A stretch of DNA of 64,000 nt from Carettochelys insculpta (lineage: Eukaryota > Chordata > Testudines > Carettochelyidae), in assembly GCF_033958435.1 (NCBI RefSeq), contig NC_134144.1:11092010-11156009 (forward strand), read 5' to 3'. The translations under genes and the position numbers were made by a program. Below are positions 34,749-47,060 of the stretch, piece by piece. The notes under the pieces were generated by a model. The model was given only the letters and a program-made list of their open reading frames with translations, was not told the origin of the DNA and searched no databases. How positions within the stretch are numbered: the stretch's first letter is position 1; each line of letters starts with the position of its first letter.

Positions 34749-37700
34749 CAGAGTTTCTTGACCATAGGTAAGTATACCCTCGGGGTATACCTAGGTCTTC
34801 CAGGGGGATACATCATTTCATCTAGATATTTTCCTAGTTTTAGGACAGGCTACATTAAAAAAAAAAAAACTACCAGTAAAGTCAGTACAATCTAAAAGTT
34901 CATTTGGACAATGACTTGTTTCTACTGCTTCATATGCCTTACTCTGAAATGTAAGTACAGTATTTCTATTCCAATTTATTGATTTGATAAGAAGATGGCA
35001 GCAAGTATGCAAGTTTTCAGAAGTAGTCTTCTGGGATATTTTTACATGGTTTTGTCCATTCCTTGTTGCGGTGAGGTGGCTTGTGTGTCTCAAGGACCCA
35101 GAGAGCTATGCCATTGTGAGCTCCTGGAAGGGTCACCCAAACTGGACAGGTTATAGGGTAGAGACCAGACACATTTGGATCACCTCTCCCCGTGGTAAAA
35201 TGGGTTGGCTTAGGGTTAACATCCGGTGCTTTAATGGAGGGGACAGCAATATCATCATGCATCATCATTGCCAGATTCTACACCAAAGCGCGAAAGGTAC
35301 TAATTGTGCAATGTTATGCACCAACCAATGAAGCAGCTGAGGAATGTCAAACAGACTTCTATGAGAAACTACAAAGTGTGGTGAACCTGAAAGCAAAGAA
35401 GGATATGTTGATTTTGATGGGCAACTTCCATGTGAAAACTGGAAGCATAAATACAGGCAGAGAACAGACCGTGGGAAAAGATGACCTAGACAATATGAAT
35501 GAAAATAGAGAGCACTTCAGTGACTTTTGTTCCTTCAGTGGATTGCTGATAGGTGGTAGTGATTTTCCACAAAAAAGTATCCATAAGGTCACTTGGGTTT
35601 CACTGGATCACCAGTAAGAAAACCAGATTGATCACATCTGTATCAGCAGGTCGATGCAGGACGTCCTCACTAGAAGAGGAGCCAATGTAAGTTCTGACAA
35701 CCATTTGGTCATGGTAAAACTCAAGTTCAAGCTCAAGCTCAAGAGGTACACCACAACAGTGACCAAGCTGGGACTGAGATTCAACATGGAGCAGCTGAAG
35801 GATTTAGAGACAAGAGCTGATTTCCAAGTGGAGCTGTCCAACAGATACGCACTTCTGGCAAACCTCATCACAAAAGATGCTACTGTGGAACAAATTTAGT
35901 AACACCCCAAAATAGCCTTGAAGGACACCTGCAATAAAACATTGGGAAAGAGGACAAGGCGTCACAAAGAATGGATCACAGCAGAAACTCTGAGAAAAGC
36001 GAAGGAACAAAAGGACAGAACAGCAGCAATTAGCAACAGCAAAACAAGAGCTGCCAAGGTGGAAGCTCAGAGGCTGTATTCAGAAGCCAACAAAGAAGTT
36101 AAAAAGACTGTAAAACACGACAAGAAGAACTTTGCGGAAAACCTTGCACAACAAGCTGAACAAGCTGCAGGGCAGAGACACTTGAAAGAGCTCTAGAACA
36201 TCTGACAGAAGCTAGCTGGGTCACAGCATACAGTGGAACAGCCAGTACCGGATAAGGCGGGGCATGCGCTAACAAACCCAAGTGAGCAGCTTAGTAGATG
36301 GAAGGAATACTTTGAAGAGCTACTGAACTGCCCTGCCCACATGGAACCTCTGGAGTTACCACCTGTAAACACACAGCTGCACATTAACAGCAACAGACCT
36401 AAAAAAAAAATAGAAATCAGAAAAGTCCTTGTCCATCTGAAAAGGGGAAAAGCACCTGGTCTAGAAAATGTCCCAGAAGAAGCAATCAAGGCAGGTGGTG
36501 AGACATCATTCAACTTGATGTATAATCCATCTGGGACACTGAAGACATCCCACAAGACTGGAAATATGGCTACCTTACCAAGCTTCCAAAGAAAGGCAAC
36601 ATGAAGGAATGCAAGAACTGGAGGGGCATCACATTAACATCTATTCCAGGAAAAGTGTTCAATAGGATTCTCTTGGAGAAAATGAAGACAGAAGTTGGCA
36701 GACAGCTGATGGAAGAACTGGCTGGTTTCCAAAGTGAGAGATCCTAAATCAACCAAATAGCAACTCTGAGTGATCACAGAACAGTCGCTTGAGTGGAATT
36801 CGCCCCTGTACATAACCTTCACAGACTCTGAAAAAAGCCTTTGACAGCGTTGCTAGAGATACTTTGTAGAAACTGCTGCAACACCATGGCATGGCATCCC
36901 ATCCAAAATTACTAACTTGATTCATTTAATGTATGAACCCTCTACATGCCAACTTGTTCACAATGCTGTCTTGACAGAATCCTTCAGTATACTGTCACGA
37001 GTGTGACAAGTGTGCCTATTGTCACCTTTCCCATTCTTGATCGCATTGGACCAGATTATGAACAGGACAACAGAGTGGCTATCAACGAGGAACTTAGTGT
37101 AGATCTTTCGCCTAGCTAGAGGACATCGATTTCGCTGATGGTGTTGCCCTCCTTTCACACCAACATGAAAGTATGAAAGAAAAGGTCACAACACTAGACA
37201 AAACTGCCTCAATGATTGGACTGAGCATTAACAAGAGAGAGACCAAGACAATGAGAATCAAACAGTTCAACAACACCACCATCACACTGGGAGGGGATGA
37301 CCTGGAAGATGTGGAGCAGTTCACCTACTTGGAGAGAATCATGGGCATAAAAGGATGAACAGATAAGGATATCAGTGCCAGGATAGGGAAAGCAACAGCC
37401 GTATTCAAGACTCTCTATCCCATATTGAGTTCACAAATAACATCCGTGAAGACGAAACTGGGGATCTTCAACACAAATGTGAAGAGTGTCCTCTTGTATG
37501 GATGTAAGACCTGGTGTACGAAATAGTTTTCAAATCACAAATCATAAACATATGCCTAAGGTACATCCTTCACATCAAATGGGAAGACTATGTCACAAAT
37601 GCAGAGCTTTGGAACAGAGCAGGAAGAGGACTAATTAACATTGAAATCAATAGAAGAAAGTGGGGATGGCTAGACCACACTCTCAGAAAACCATCATCCA

Positions 37701-38001
37701 GCATAGTCTATCAAGCTCTCACATGGAACCTAAAAGGAAAATGCAGAAGAGGAAGACTTCAGACAATGTAGAGAAGGCCTATTGAAATTGAAGGACAACA
37801 ACTGGGGTACTCCTGAAGCCAGCTAGACGTTTTGTCCCAAGACAGAATGAAGTGGAGGAGACTTGTAGATGACCTATGCTGGACACGGAGTACAAGGGTT
37901 AAGTAGGAGTAGTTTTTAAGTGACGTGTAACTTGGAAATACGCAATACAAATCTGACAGCTGCAAAGGGTACACTAATCTGGAATGGTTGAATGGCACTT
38001 G
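34749..38001 (+). mobile_element. hAT element split by a second RTE LINE
   Basis: The left part (34749 to about 35055) starts CAGAGTTTCTTGACCATAGG and holds CCAGGGGGATACATCATTTC. The right part (about 37906-38001) holds GTAGTTTTTAAGTGACG, AAATACGCAATACAAATCTG and GGAATGGTTGAATGGCAC. The two fit one well-known turtle hAT MITE when the LINE between them is removed. The tips are roughly inverted (CAGAGTTTCTTGACC, GGTTGAATGGCACTTG). Target duplication not resolved. Confidence 0.65.
35085..37905 (+). pseudogene. RTE LINE, second copy, decayed
   Basis: Parallel to the copy at 21975. Endonuclease: IVQCYAPTNEAAEE, LMGNFHVKTG (catalytic DFN changed to NFH), QIDHICIS and SSDNHLVMV (SDH changed to SDN). 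Linker: EANKEVKKTVKHDKKNFAE. RT: KRGKAPGLENVPEEAIKAG, NWRGITLTSIPG, and LEDIDFADGVALLSH, where catalytic FADD is FADG. C-terminal tail: GWLDHTLRKPSSSIVYQAL. Many stops. The first endonuclease motifs (GTWNVR, CETRW) are missing, so the 5' part is deleted or rearranged. Confidence 0.85.
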
Positions 38002-38028
38002 TTTCAAGATCTCAGATTACCTTAAGAC

Positions 38029-38151
38029 CATGTTTCTCAACCAGTGGCATGCACACACTTAGGGGTATACAAAATAAGTCTGGGAGGACTTATACTTTTG
38101 TTTTTTTAAAAAGGGGTACTTTATAAAAAAAAAAGGGGTTGAGAAACACTG
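38029..38151 (+). mobile_element. Short hAT-like MITE
   Basis: About 120 bp with inverted ends CATGTTTCTCAACCAGTGG and GGTTGAGAAACACTG, and a purine-rich interior. The duplication is not clear. Confidence 0.6.
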
Positions 38152-38184
38152 CTGTAGGCTTTGTTGTTGTTGAGATGGACAACA

Positions 38185-39200
38185 CAAGAGCAGATGAAAT
38201 TCAGCGTTGATAAAAGCAGAGCAATGCACATGGTACTACATTACCCAAAACATACATACAAAATGATGGGGTCTAAATTAGCTGAACCCTTCACTAAAGA
38301 GATCTTGGAGTCATTGTGGATAGCTGTGCGGAAATATCTGGTCCTTACTTAGTGACAAACAACAACAATAAAAAAACCTGACAGGATACTGCAATTCATT
38401 AGGAAAGAGATAGATAGGACAGAAAATACCCTATTGCCTTTATAGAAATCCATGGTGTCCCCACATATTGAATGCTGTCTGCAAATATATTGGGTACATA
38501 ACAGATGCAGGTATTGAAGATATAATGGGTTTGGAAGAGGTACAGAGCAAAGAGCAACAGAAATTATTAGGAGTACTGAATATATTCCACTTGAGGAGAG
38601 ATTAAAAAGACGGGAACTTTACTGCTTCCCCCCCACCCACCCCCTTTTTTTTTTTTTTTTATAGAATGCAGACTAATACAGCTACCTATCTGTCACTATG
38701 GAAAAAAGATGATTAAATGGGAGATAAGGCTGAGGTCTTAAAATCATGAATAAAGTGGAAAAACAGAATAAAAATGTTATATACTCCTTCAAATAGACAC
38801 AAGAATTAAGACTCACTCAATGAAGTTAATAGGCAGCAGAATTAAAGCAAACAAAAGAAAGTATTTCATCACAGTCTATGGAACTCTTTGTCAAAGGATG
38901 TTGTGAAGGCCAAGACTACAACAGAGCTCAATAAAGAACTAGTTAAGTTCATGGAGAATAAATACCTCAAATGGCTATTAGTCACTGTGGACAGAGATCT
39001 ACCACCCCATTCTACATGTCCCTCACCTCTGTTTGTTAGAATCTGGGAATGAGTGAAGGGATAAATCACTCAGTGATTAGCTGTTGTGCTCATTCTCTCT
39101 GAAGTACTTGGCATTGGCTACCGTCAGAAGATAGGTTATTGGGCTATATGGATTTTTAGACTGACCCATTATGGCCATTCTGATGCTCTTATACAGAACA
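38185..39200 (+). mobile_element. CR1 LINE 3' segment
   Basis: Begins in decayed ORF2 (a frame with QMKFSVDKSRAMHM), then GGAAGAGGTACAGAGCAAAG, CTTGAGGAGAGATTAAAAAG, AATAGGCAGCAGAATTAAAG, TGTTGTGAAGGCCAAGACTA, and ends CTGACCCATTATGGCCATTC with a TGATGCTCTTAT tail. Interrupted at about 38625-38700 by a C- and T-rich run followed by a short PLE tail (GACTAATACAGCTACCTATC). Confidence 0.85.
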
Positions 39201-39386
39201 CAGACGTACCTGTCTCTATTGTAACCCACCAGACCCTGCTCCCCTACCAGAGCTGAAACAGTCCCTCTCTCATTTTCCACAGTAACAGCGTGAGAATGTA
39301 TATTAAAATTTTAAACCTTACAATGACTTGCCACAGATGTCAGATTATTAGAGTTAAGTGGGTCTAATATTTGTCTCTCTTTTATA

Positions 39387-40011
39387 CAGTAAAGTCTAAA
39401 TTTATGCAGAGGTTGCATCCTGGGCAACCTCCACAAATAAAATTTCATGTAAATGGGGGAGGAAGGGTTGGGGAGATATCCAGAATTTCCCTGTCTGGGA
39501 GAAGTGGGAGGCTGGAGCCACTGCTCCAGCTAGCGATCTGGCTCCCCCTGCAGGCAGATGGGGGCCAGGCTAGGGGTGGGGTTGGGGTGCCTCCTGCTCC
39601 GGCCGCTGGCCATGCGGAGCAGCCATGGCGCCCCTGCCGCCCCCCAGCCGTAGTGTGGCTTGGCCCTAGGTTTGCTTTGGCGGCAGCAGCTCCAGCTGCA
39701 GTGGGTTTGGCCCTGAGGCTGCTCCACTGGTTGCAGCTCCAGCTGTGGCTGGCTTGGTCTCAGGGCTGCTCCAGTGGTGGAAGCTCCAGCCGCGGCAGGC
39801 TTGGTTCCGTGCAGCTCCAGCTGAGCCTGTCCCTTTCCGCCTGCGGTGTTGCAGCTCCGGACAGCTGCAAGGCAGCAGCTGCCTCCTACGGAGCCCCTGA
39901 GCCAGCTGGCAGCACAGGGATAAGTGGAGAGGAAAGGAAAATAGAACAGAGTCCCCCCCAGACTCTATTCATGTTAATATAAAAACATGTAAATCAAGTC
40001 TGGGTCTACTG
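39387..40011 (+). mobile_element. Tigger/mariner-type element with GC-rich interior
   Basis: TA flanks both sides (39385-39386, 40012-40013). Left tip CAGTAAAGTCTAAATTTATG, right tip CATGTAAATCAAGTCTGGG then TCTACTG. The GC-rich middle contains a 203-residue open frame made of Ala/Leu/Gln/Gly repeats with an opposite-strand frame, so I do not call it a gene. Confidence 0.65.
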
Positions 40012-40013
40012 TA

Positions 40014-42406
40014 CAGGAATTAGATTGGATACAGGGATCCCATCAGGTAAGTGCTAAATTATCAGCCAGAAAACTAGAGTATTCAAGTGCCTTAATAGCC
40101 TCTGGAATCATGGTTAAAGTTTCTCCCTCCCAAACAAAATCTAAAACAGCACCCCTGCTCAGGTCTGTCCGCTCACCTGCTCGAGTTTCTATAGCCCAAC
40201 TTATTGAGCTTCTGCCACCGCTCTATCCAACACCTCTTGGCCACCCCACTGTTCCCTTCTACATTTGAGTCAGACAGTTTGTGGGCACATATTAAGATGC
40301 AGCATTTCATTACATGATTACATATTATCCAATATAATCTGGGTTGCAAGAGAAGATTCTCTAGTCTTCAATAGTTGCATGGAAAACAAAGTTATTGGCA
40401 AAGTATGCTGTTTTTTTTATATAAGCATTCTTTATTTTGCCAGCTTGTCCTGCCATGAAACTCTCTCCAAGGAATTAAATTTAGCGATAACTAGGAACTT
40501 CAGGTTCCTCCTTGCTGCCGCACCCCCCCATCCCCCACACAGGGGAATGCTTAGTTTCTTCCATGTAATATTTTAGGTTTTCAGTTGAAAAATGGGGAAA
40601 AAAGAGCACTATTTAGCTAATAGATTTAGTCAATAAATAATTGAAATCCTTGCTAATGTCCCTATAATTAAAGCAAAAATTCAATAGCTTATGATTATTT
40701 TATAGCTTAGCATTACAAAATATTGTTACCTACAAAAGAAATAGTGAAGATTAACTACACATCCCTCTCACTAGAAATGAAAGCGAAATTTCATCAGTGA
40801 GCTCCCCATATTCTGTAATCTTAAAAGGTACCTGCATTTATTCAAGGGCTTATCAAGGCCCTTCTCTAACAGATTAATAGTTAAGCATTTAGTCACCCTT
40901 TCCCTCAGGCTACAATAAACTTAGTCTGAGATTGGAACTTCTCACTCTAGCACTAAAATCTGCCGATGAAAGAATATCTGAATCCAGATGAACATTGATT
41001 AAACTTTTCATTATTAATGACCTTGCTATCAATTATTAAATTATTCCCTTATTAAAATGGGAATATTTAGTGAAGGTGTTTATTTCAGTAGAAGAGTTAG
41101 GTCTAACTCTCAGATAGTTTTAAACTTTACATCTTTCCCATTTTAGCTTTTATTTCCTTCACCTTTCTTTATGAGGCTGTGGCAATCACACTAGTCAATC
41201 TACCCGCTAAGAGATGTAGGAACTGCCACAAACAGGAAGGCCAGTCACCCCTGTACTTTTTCCACAGTGGCCATTACCACATGCTTTAAGATGCACAAAA
41301 CCGCATAATGAACAATTAAGGAATAGGCTTAAGGAACAATTAAGGTTGTTTCCTACCCGGCTCACCACCAGCAATTTATGATCAGCTTCTGCCCCACAGC
41401 ATGAGAATTTACATCCCTTGCACAAAAACCATCCTATGCAAGAACAATAGATATTCCTACTGTTTATGTAAGTATCTATTCCTCTTCTGATTCCTATTAA
41501 ATGTTAAGGCACAAATAGGAAAGCAATGAGTTTCACAGGTTAATGATTCACTATACACAAAATATTTCCTATTGTCAGTTTTAAATCTGGTGTATTTTCT
41601 AAATAATGCAACCATTGTGGGAAGAAATGTGCATGCAGAAAGTGCCAGGGCTGAGGGGGAGTTTGAAGGAAGAGAAGAATAGGAAGGGGAGTCAACCTCT
41701 ATTGGCCATGTAATTAAAAAATACTCCTCAAACAGCCTGAAATTCACGCAGATTGCAGGTTTATCATAAACATTATATGGTGATTTCTCATAACAAAAAC
41801 ATTAAGAGCATACTTAAGGGAGAGTATTTAGAACTATAATGTGGTGAGGACAATTTTTTGAGGAAAAGGAGAATGCAACCATGATTAAATACAATGTTAC
41901 ATTAGATTATGCACGGTCAGGGATTCGATTGACTGGCCCGCTGAATGTTACTTTCTGCTGCAAGATGCATGGTGAGGGTGGCTTTTTTTAAATAGACCAG
42001 GCCAAAAAAAAACAAAAAACAAAGAAGCATGTATATCGTAATATTTACAAACCACAACAACATGAAGATCAGAGACAAAAAGACCTCAGCACCCAGACCA
42101 ATCTCCTAGTGTCATTTGATAAAGAATAACTTGACCCAAACTTGACTTCCATGTAAGACTTGGACATACAACCTCAATCTTTTGCTTATATGCAGAGGAA
42201 CTGATGAAACAGGCTGAATTTTGTATGACTGATGAGACCTGTGTGGGCACTGATGTTAAACTACAAATGTGTTTGGTCAGCTAATTCATTTACACTAGTA
42301 AATAAGCAGACAAATCTATTGCTGCTCTTAACTTGCCACAGCAGAGTTGAGGTTGGCAAACAGAAAGAAAAACAGCATTACAGAAGCACTGCAGCTCTCA
42401 GTCAAG
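40014..42406. other. intronic sequence, nothing recognised
   Basis: AT-rich, low repeat content. Confidence 0.4.
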
Positions 42407-42803
42407 GGCTGCATCTACACTAGCAAGTCCTTTCAAAAAATCAGGCCCTCTTTCGAAAGAGCAAGTGAAGCGTCCGCACACAAAATGTGCTCTTTCGAAT
42501 TCCTTTTGAAAGACAGTGGCACTTCTTCGGGAGGCCCTGTTCCTCTCCCAAATGAGGAAGAGCGCCTTTTTCCAAAACATTTCTTTTGGAAAAAAGTGAG
42601 TGTAGAAACTCTGGGGGCCCTTTGTTCAAAAGGGCATCCTCATGGTGCTGGATTTTCCATCCCTCGTCCATTCTTTCAAAGAGTAGGGGCTGTGTCCGAC
42701 CCACTTTTTTGAATGTGGATGCGCTCTTTCCAAAGAAGAGCTTCCAGAAGAGGTCTGCTGGCAGATCATCTTTCAAAAGATCACTGTAAGTGTAGCCGCA
42801 GAC
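42407..42803 (+). mobile_element. Harbinger-type MITE, CTTTCGAAAG subfamily
   Basis: Tips GGCTGCATCTACACTAGCA and AAGTGTAGCCGCAGAC. The interior repeats CTCTTTCGAAAGAG, CTTTTGAAAG, TTCTTTTGGAAAA and CTTTCAAAAG, on average every 30-40 bp. Non-coding; the open frames here are palindrome by-products. Confidence 0.72.
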
Positions 42804-44759
42804 CAGGAGAATAAGGCAGGGTCACAACTGTACAGCATCTTAAGGTATTGGTATCAAGCTCATAAAATAATGCCTTCAAGAATCTCAAAAATCATGTATA
42901 GAAGTATTCAAACTACAGTAAAGTATACAACCAGAACAACAGACTTGGTCAACTAAAGTCACGGAGAGGATTTCCAAAGGCAAAAGGGCGGGTAGGCAAC
43001 CAATGAAAATATATTACCTAATTCTCCTTTAGGCCTTTTAAAAGCCTCCTCTAAATAAACTGACTTTTTTAAAAGTGTGTTTTCCTTCTAAGAAGAATAA
43101 GGCAACAAAGGAAAATAGCAGTGATTGGGCACCTCACAAAATAGATTGTCGTGGTCCCAGCCCATAAGGGTCTCATACAATCATACAGTGACTCAGTTAA
43201 TTCACGTCACTTTCCTGTGACACTGTATACAATTGAAAATGACTCTCACAAATCTCAGTCCTGAAACATCAACCACTCAGAATGATTTGGAAAGAGGGAT
43301 TTCAAAATCACTGCACTTTTTAGTTTGTGCTTTTCAAGCAAACAGCTACCAAAGGGTATTTTTGTAGAGAGATCGTAATGTTGCTATGACCCTTTTGACA
43401 TTGGTCCATTTAGCAAGCATGGAAGACATTATGAAAGACGTGATAAAAGCAAGGAAAAAGTGCTTATTTTCCTGCACTCACAAATAAGAAATACCATGCA
43501 TCTTCTAGCTGGTTTATACTTCAAGCCAAGCATCCTAAATTAGAAATAGAAATATCAAGTACTGAATAATGTTACACCTGACAGACACATCTAAGAAAGA
43601 AAAATCAACACATCAGGAAATTTAACAAGTTGTCTGATTGAAAAAGTTTGCTAGACTTAAGATTTACTGACATTTCAATCTATTTTACTGTATATGATGA
43701 TTGCAAATTAGTTCACACTTGCATGATCTATAATTTCAACTTTGAATAATGGGGATTTACAGCTTGAAGACCAGGAAAGGAGGCTGTTCATTAGCTTAGG
43801 AGGAAATGCATGGATTAATGCAGTCACTAAGTATTAGTCAGAACTGCAGGAATATGCTGCTCAGAATGAACACGGGTGTAGCCTTTTTTCGGCAGCCTAT
43901 CACTAACAGAAATTGCAGTTCTGAGGCAATGTGTTAATATGGCAAGAAAAACAACCTGTCACTAAACATGAGTTTTTCTATACATCTCTGCAAAATGGTA
44001 ATGAGCTTCATGCAGTCAGAGAAAGAAGAGTATGAATTAAGAACTTTAGTTTCAAGCAACGACATGTTTAGCTAGTGATGATCATTTTAGACAAAAATAC
44101 AGCTACACTAGTCTCGTCACAATATTTGATGCCACCTATTAGAATAATTAACTTTTTTTATTTGATTGCAGTCTAACTGCAGGCAGTACCTTTCACTTTA
44201 TACTGTAGCACCACATGCAGCAAATGTTTCTACAGGAATTTGAATCTGTGCCCCAAGCTCACTTGTCTGTTTTCCCTGCTCCCCATTTGGTACCAACTTA
44301 TTGTGACTCTAAGAATATATTAAGCCACTTTAACTTCTTCAAAATAGGAGATTTCTTCTATGGATGATTCATGCTTACTAAATGAATTCTAGGATTTAGT
44401 TGTTACAACCTTCTAGTGGGAGTATGGATATGGGAAAGGCAGAACAGACTGGAAAGCTTCCAGATTTCAGAAAATATGATTCCAAGTGAGCACTTTGCAA
44501 ACTGATCAGTTGAAAACTGAACAGTAGTGAGAATTCCACTGTCTGGTGATAATAGTATTTTGATTCCCCTCTGATACAAGCACAGAGAATGTGATGAATT
44601 TGGTAAACTGATTTAAATTACATTTTACAACATGTTTGACCACAGTCCAAAACTGCGCAACACACGAAGGGCCCAATAATAATGCAACTCCATTTCTGAG
44701 AGTCTGTAAGAATATGGGTGGGGCTATCTAGAATGTTTAGTTGTACTTACAAACACAGG
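42804..44759. other. intronic sequence, nothing recognised
   Basis: AT-rich with no coding exon that I can support. Confidence 0.4.
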
Positions 44760-45056
44760 CGGAAAGAGGCTATGGTCGGAAGCTGGGCCCCAATGCTATT
44801 TTGCAGGGGGGCAAGGGCAGTGCAGCACCATTTCTCAGCTCCCATTGGCCAGTTTCCAGCCAATAGGAGCTAAGCGATTTTGCAGGGAGTGGCTGTAGCA
44901 CGTGAGATCAGCCAATGGGAACTGAAAGATTTTGCTTGGGGCGGAGCAGCACCCAAAGCTCTTCCCTCCGCCACAGCCCAAAGGGCCGGCTGCAGGACGG
45001 ATTAAAATGCTTAGTGTGCTGGATCTGGCTTGTGGGCAGTATCTTGCCCACACCTG
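44760..45056 (+). mobile_element. hAT-like fragment
   Basis: Holds two CCAATGGGA/CCAATAGGA blocks, AAGGGCCGGCTGC, GGATCTGGCTTGTGGGC and the end TATCTTGCCCACACCTG, similar to 10730-11028. The left tip is uncertain. Confidence 0.5.
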
Positions 45057-46085
45057 AGCTAGGACTATCAAATTCAGTATGCAGCTTCCTCTTACCCAAA
45101 TGTAAAGCAAGGCGAGGTTTGGTTGTGCTGTGAACATGAGATGTGCCTGGACTGGGATTGCTTCCCATAAAATGATGCAGAAGAGAAAGGCACTGGCTGG
45201 GGGCACCCCTAACCCTCCCACCTCCCAAATGCATGCTTTGGGGGCAGTTAAAGCTCACCCTCCACACATACTTGAATGGAAACATTGCTGGCTGCTCCCC
45301 TTTGCCAGGGAGTGAAGGGGAAGTGCAGTTTTCTGTGTTCCTCACTCTGGCTGGGAAGCACAGGGGGCAGACGAATCTGAACCTGCTTCTGCTGGGGGAC
45401 ATGCACACCTCCACCCAGGTATTCCCACTGGCACTGCAGCAGCCCTGGAGAGGGGCTTCTCACCTGGCTCTAAGCTGCTGTGGTGAGAGAGGACTGGGGT
45501 AGTCCTCTCTCCCCAAGGCAGCCTGCATCCTGAACCCACATCTCCAGCCCCACCCCACAGCAATGTGGAAAAATAAACCTAAATAAATAAATTGAGCTAA
45601 GGACCCAACCAATGCTGGGGAAATCTTTAACTAATAAATATTTTCATTTGAGCTTCTCACTCAGCTTCTTCTCTTGCTTGATTCCAGAGTTGAAGGAATA
45701 ACCTTGTTTTTATACCATCCGTCTGTTGCTAAGGAAATGACAGAGCTCAAATCCACAATAACAACTTCGCTCAGAAACAAATTCAGGCCCCGATTCTGCA
45801 GTGCACTATGCCTAGGAGGACCCCTGAAACTGGACAGAGCTCTCATAGCTTCAACATAGCTCTGTGTGGACATATGCACAAACACAATAAGGGCCGACAG
45901 AGGAAGGAAACACTTGTTCCAACAATCATAGCTCTGAATCAGCAAAAGGGGCAGCTTTTCTTTTAAACAAACAAACAAACCAAACGATACAAGGTACATA
46001 GATTTATTTTAAGACAGACATCTTTTCCTTCTGTGGCAGTTTTGTTCCTTTAAATTTAGAATACACTGGGGAACACTACCTCCTT
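45057..46085. other. intronic sequence, partly GC-rich
   Basis: Open frames on both strands at 45130-45560 look incidental. A short AAAC microsatellite lies near 45965-45985. Confidence 0.35.
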
Positions 46086-46146
46086 TGAAAACAAAAAGCA
46101 GTCAAGTAGCCCTTTAAAGACTAGCAAAATAATTTATTAGGTGAGC

Positions 46147-46173
46147 TTTTGTGGGACAGACCCACTTCTTCAG
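46147..46173 (-). ncRNA. Hammerhead-like core, degenerate
   Basis: Minus strand: CTGAAGA (46167-46173), stem II GTGGG/CCCAC, then AAAA (46147-46150) in place of GAAA. Lies about 170 nt after the GIY-YIG stop, showing where the motif sits in the element. Confidence 0.4.
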
Positions 46174-46337
46174 ACCATAGCCAGACCAGAACAGACTCAA
46201 TATTTAAGGCACAGAGAACCAAAAACAGTAATGGAGGAGGACAAATCAGGAAAAAATGATAAAGGTGAGCAAATCAGAGAGTGCAGGGGTCGGGGGGAGG
46301 TCAAGAATTAGATGAAGCCAAGTATGCAGACGAGCCC

Positions 46338-47060
46338 TTATAGTGACTCAAAAAATTCCCATCCCGGTTCAAGCCATGTGTTAATGTGCCAAATTTGAAT
46401 ATAAAAGCCAACTCGGCTGTTTCTCTTTGAATAGCGGTGCGAAAGTTTTTTTTTCAGTAACAGGCATACTCTTAAGTCTTTAACAGAATGCCCCATTCTA
46501 TTAAAATGTTGACGAACTGGTTTGTGGGTCTGGAGTGTTTTGATGTCTGTTTTGTGCCCATTAACCCTTTGTCTAAGGGAGTTAGAAGTCTGTCCAATAT
46601 ACAAAGCATCTGGGCATTGTTGGCACATGATGGCATGTATGATGTTAGTAGAGGAGCATGAGAAAGTGCCCGTGATTTTGTGAGTAACCTGGTTAGGTCC
46701 AGTGATGGTATTTCCAGAGAAGATATGTGGACAAAGCTGGCAGCGGGCTTTGTTGCAAGGAAAGGTTCCAGGACTGGTATTCCGGGGGGACAGACTGTGG
46801 CTGTTGGTGAGGATCCTCATAAGGTTGGGAGGTTGTCTGTAGGAGAGAACAGGCCTGTCACCTATGGCCTTCTGGAGCGTGGCATCCTGATTAAGGATAG
46901 GTTGTAGGTCTTCAATAATTCGTTGCAGTGGTTTGATTTGTGTAAAAAAGCATGTTCCAATTTTCTGTAGTGGATGTGGATTAATGCCAAAGAAAGTAAA
47001 ATATCTTTTTAAAGGTCTTTCCTGGTAGGGCTGTAGTGTCCAATATGCTTGCCATTCACC
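46338..47060 (-). CDS. PLE protein C-terminus with GIY-YIG endonuclease (partial, open)
   Basis: About 240 residues without a stop. The frame reads AYWTLQPYQERPLKRYFTFF, ILTNSHSLSPRN, CQLCPHIFSG and TGTFSCSSTNIIHAIMCQQC, then the nuclease core ALYIGQTSNSLRQR, GHKTDI, KPVRQHFNRMGHSVKDLRV, ending in WEFFESL. The Cys-x2-Cys linker and YIG-x10-R pattern fit Penelope nucleases that nick DNA for target-primed reverse transcription. The open frame extends 50 or so residues upstream into unrelated GC-rich DNA (to 47219), so that start is not real. No reverse transcriptase remains, so it cannot move on its own. Confidence 0.82.
   Translation of the reverse strand, partial: GEWQAYWTLQPYQERPLKRYFTFFGINPHPLQKIGTCFFTQIKPLQRIIEDLQPILNQDATLQKAIGDRPVLSYRQPPNLMRILTNSHSLSPRNTSPGTFPCNKARCQLCPHIFSGNTITGPNQVTHKITGTFSCSSTNIIHAIMCQQCPDALYIGQTSNSLRQRVNGHKTDIKTLQTHKPVRQHFNRMGHSVKDLRVCLLLKKKLSHRYSKRNSRVGFYIQIWHINTWLEPGWEFFESL

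Larger units (their letters stand above)
46086..47060 (-). mobile_element. Penelope-like element, 3' portion
   Basis: Stop of the GIY-YIG frame at 46338, then about 250 bp of 3' untranslated region that includes the hammerhead-like segment at 46147-46173 and ends in the AAAGCAGTCAAGTAG tail near 46090. The 5' side is truncated near 47060, leaving only the C-terminal part of the protein. Confidence 0.82.

Noticed and set aside
39371..39982. 203-residue open frame, plus strand
   Set aside because: Lies inside a Tigger-type element and is an Ala/Leu/Gln/Gly low-complexity frame with an opposite-strand frame; GC-rich DNA leaves few stops.
42407..42803. CRISPR-like regular repeats
   Set aside because: Imperfect palindromic words at uneven spacing within a MITE with inverted tips; no spacers or cas genes, and the genome is eukaryotic.
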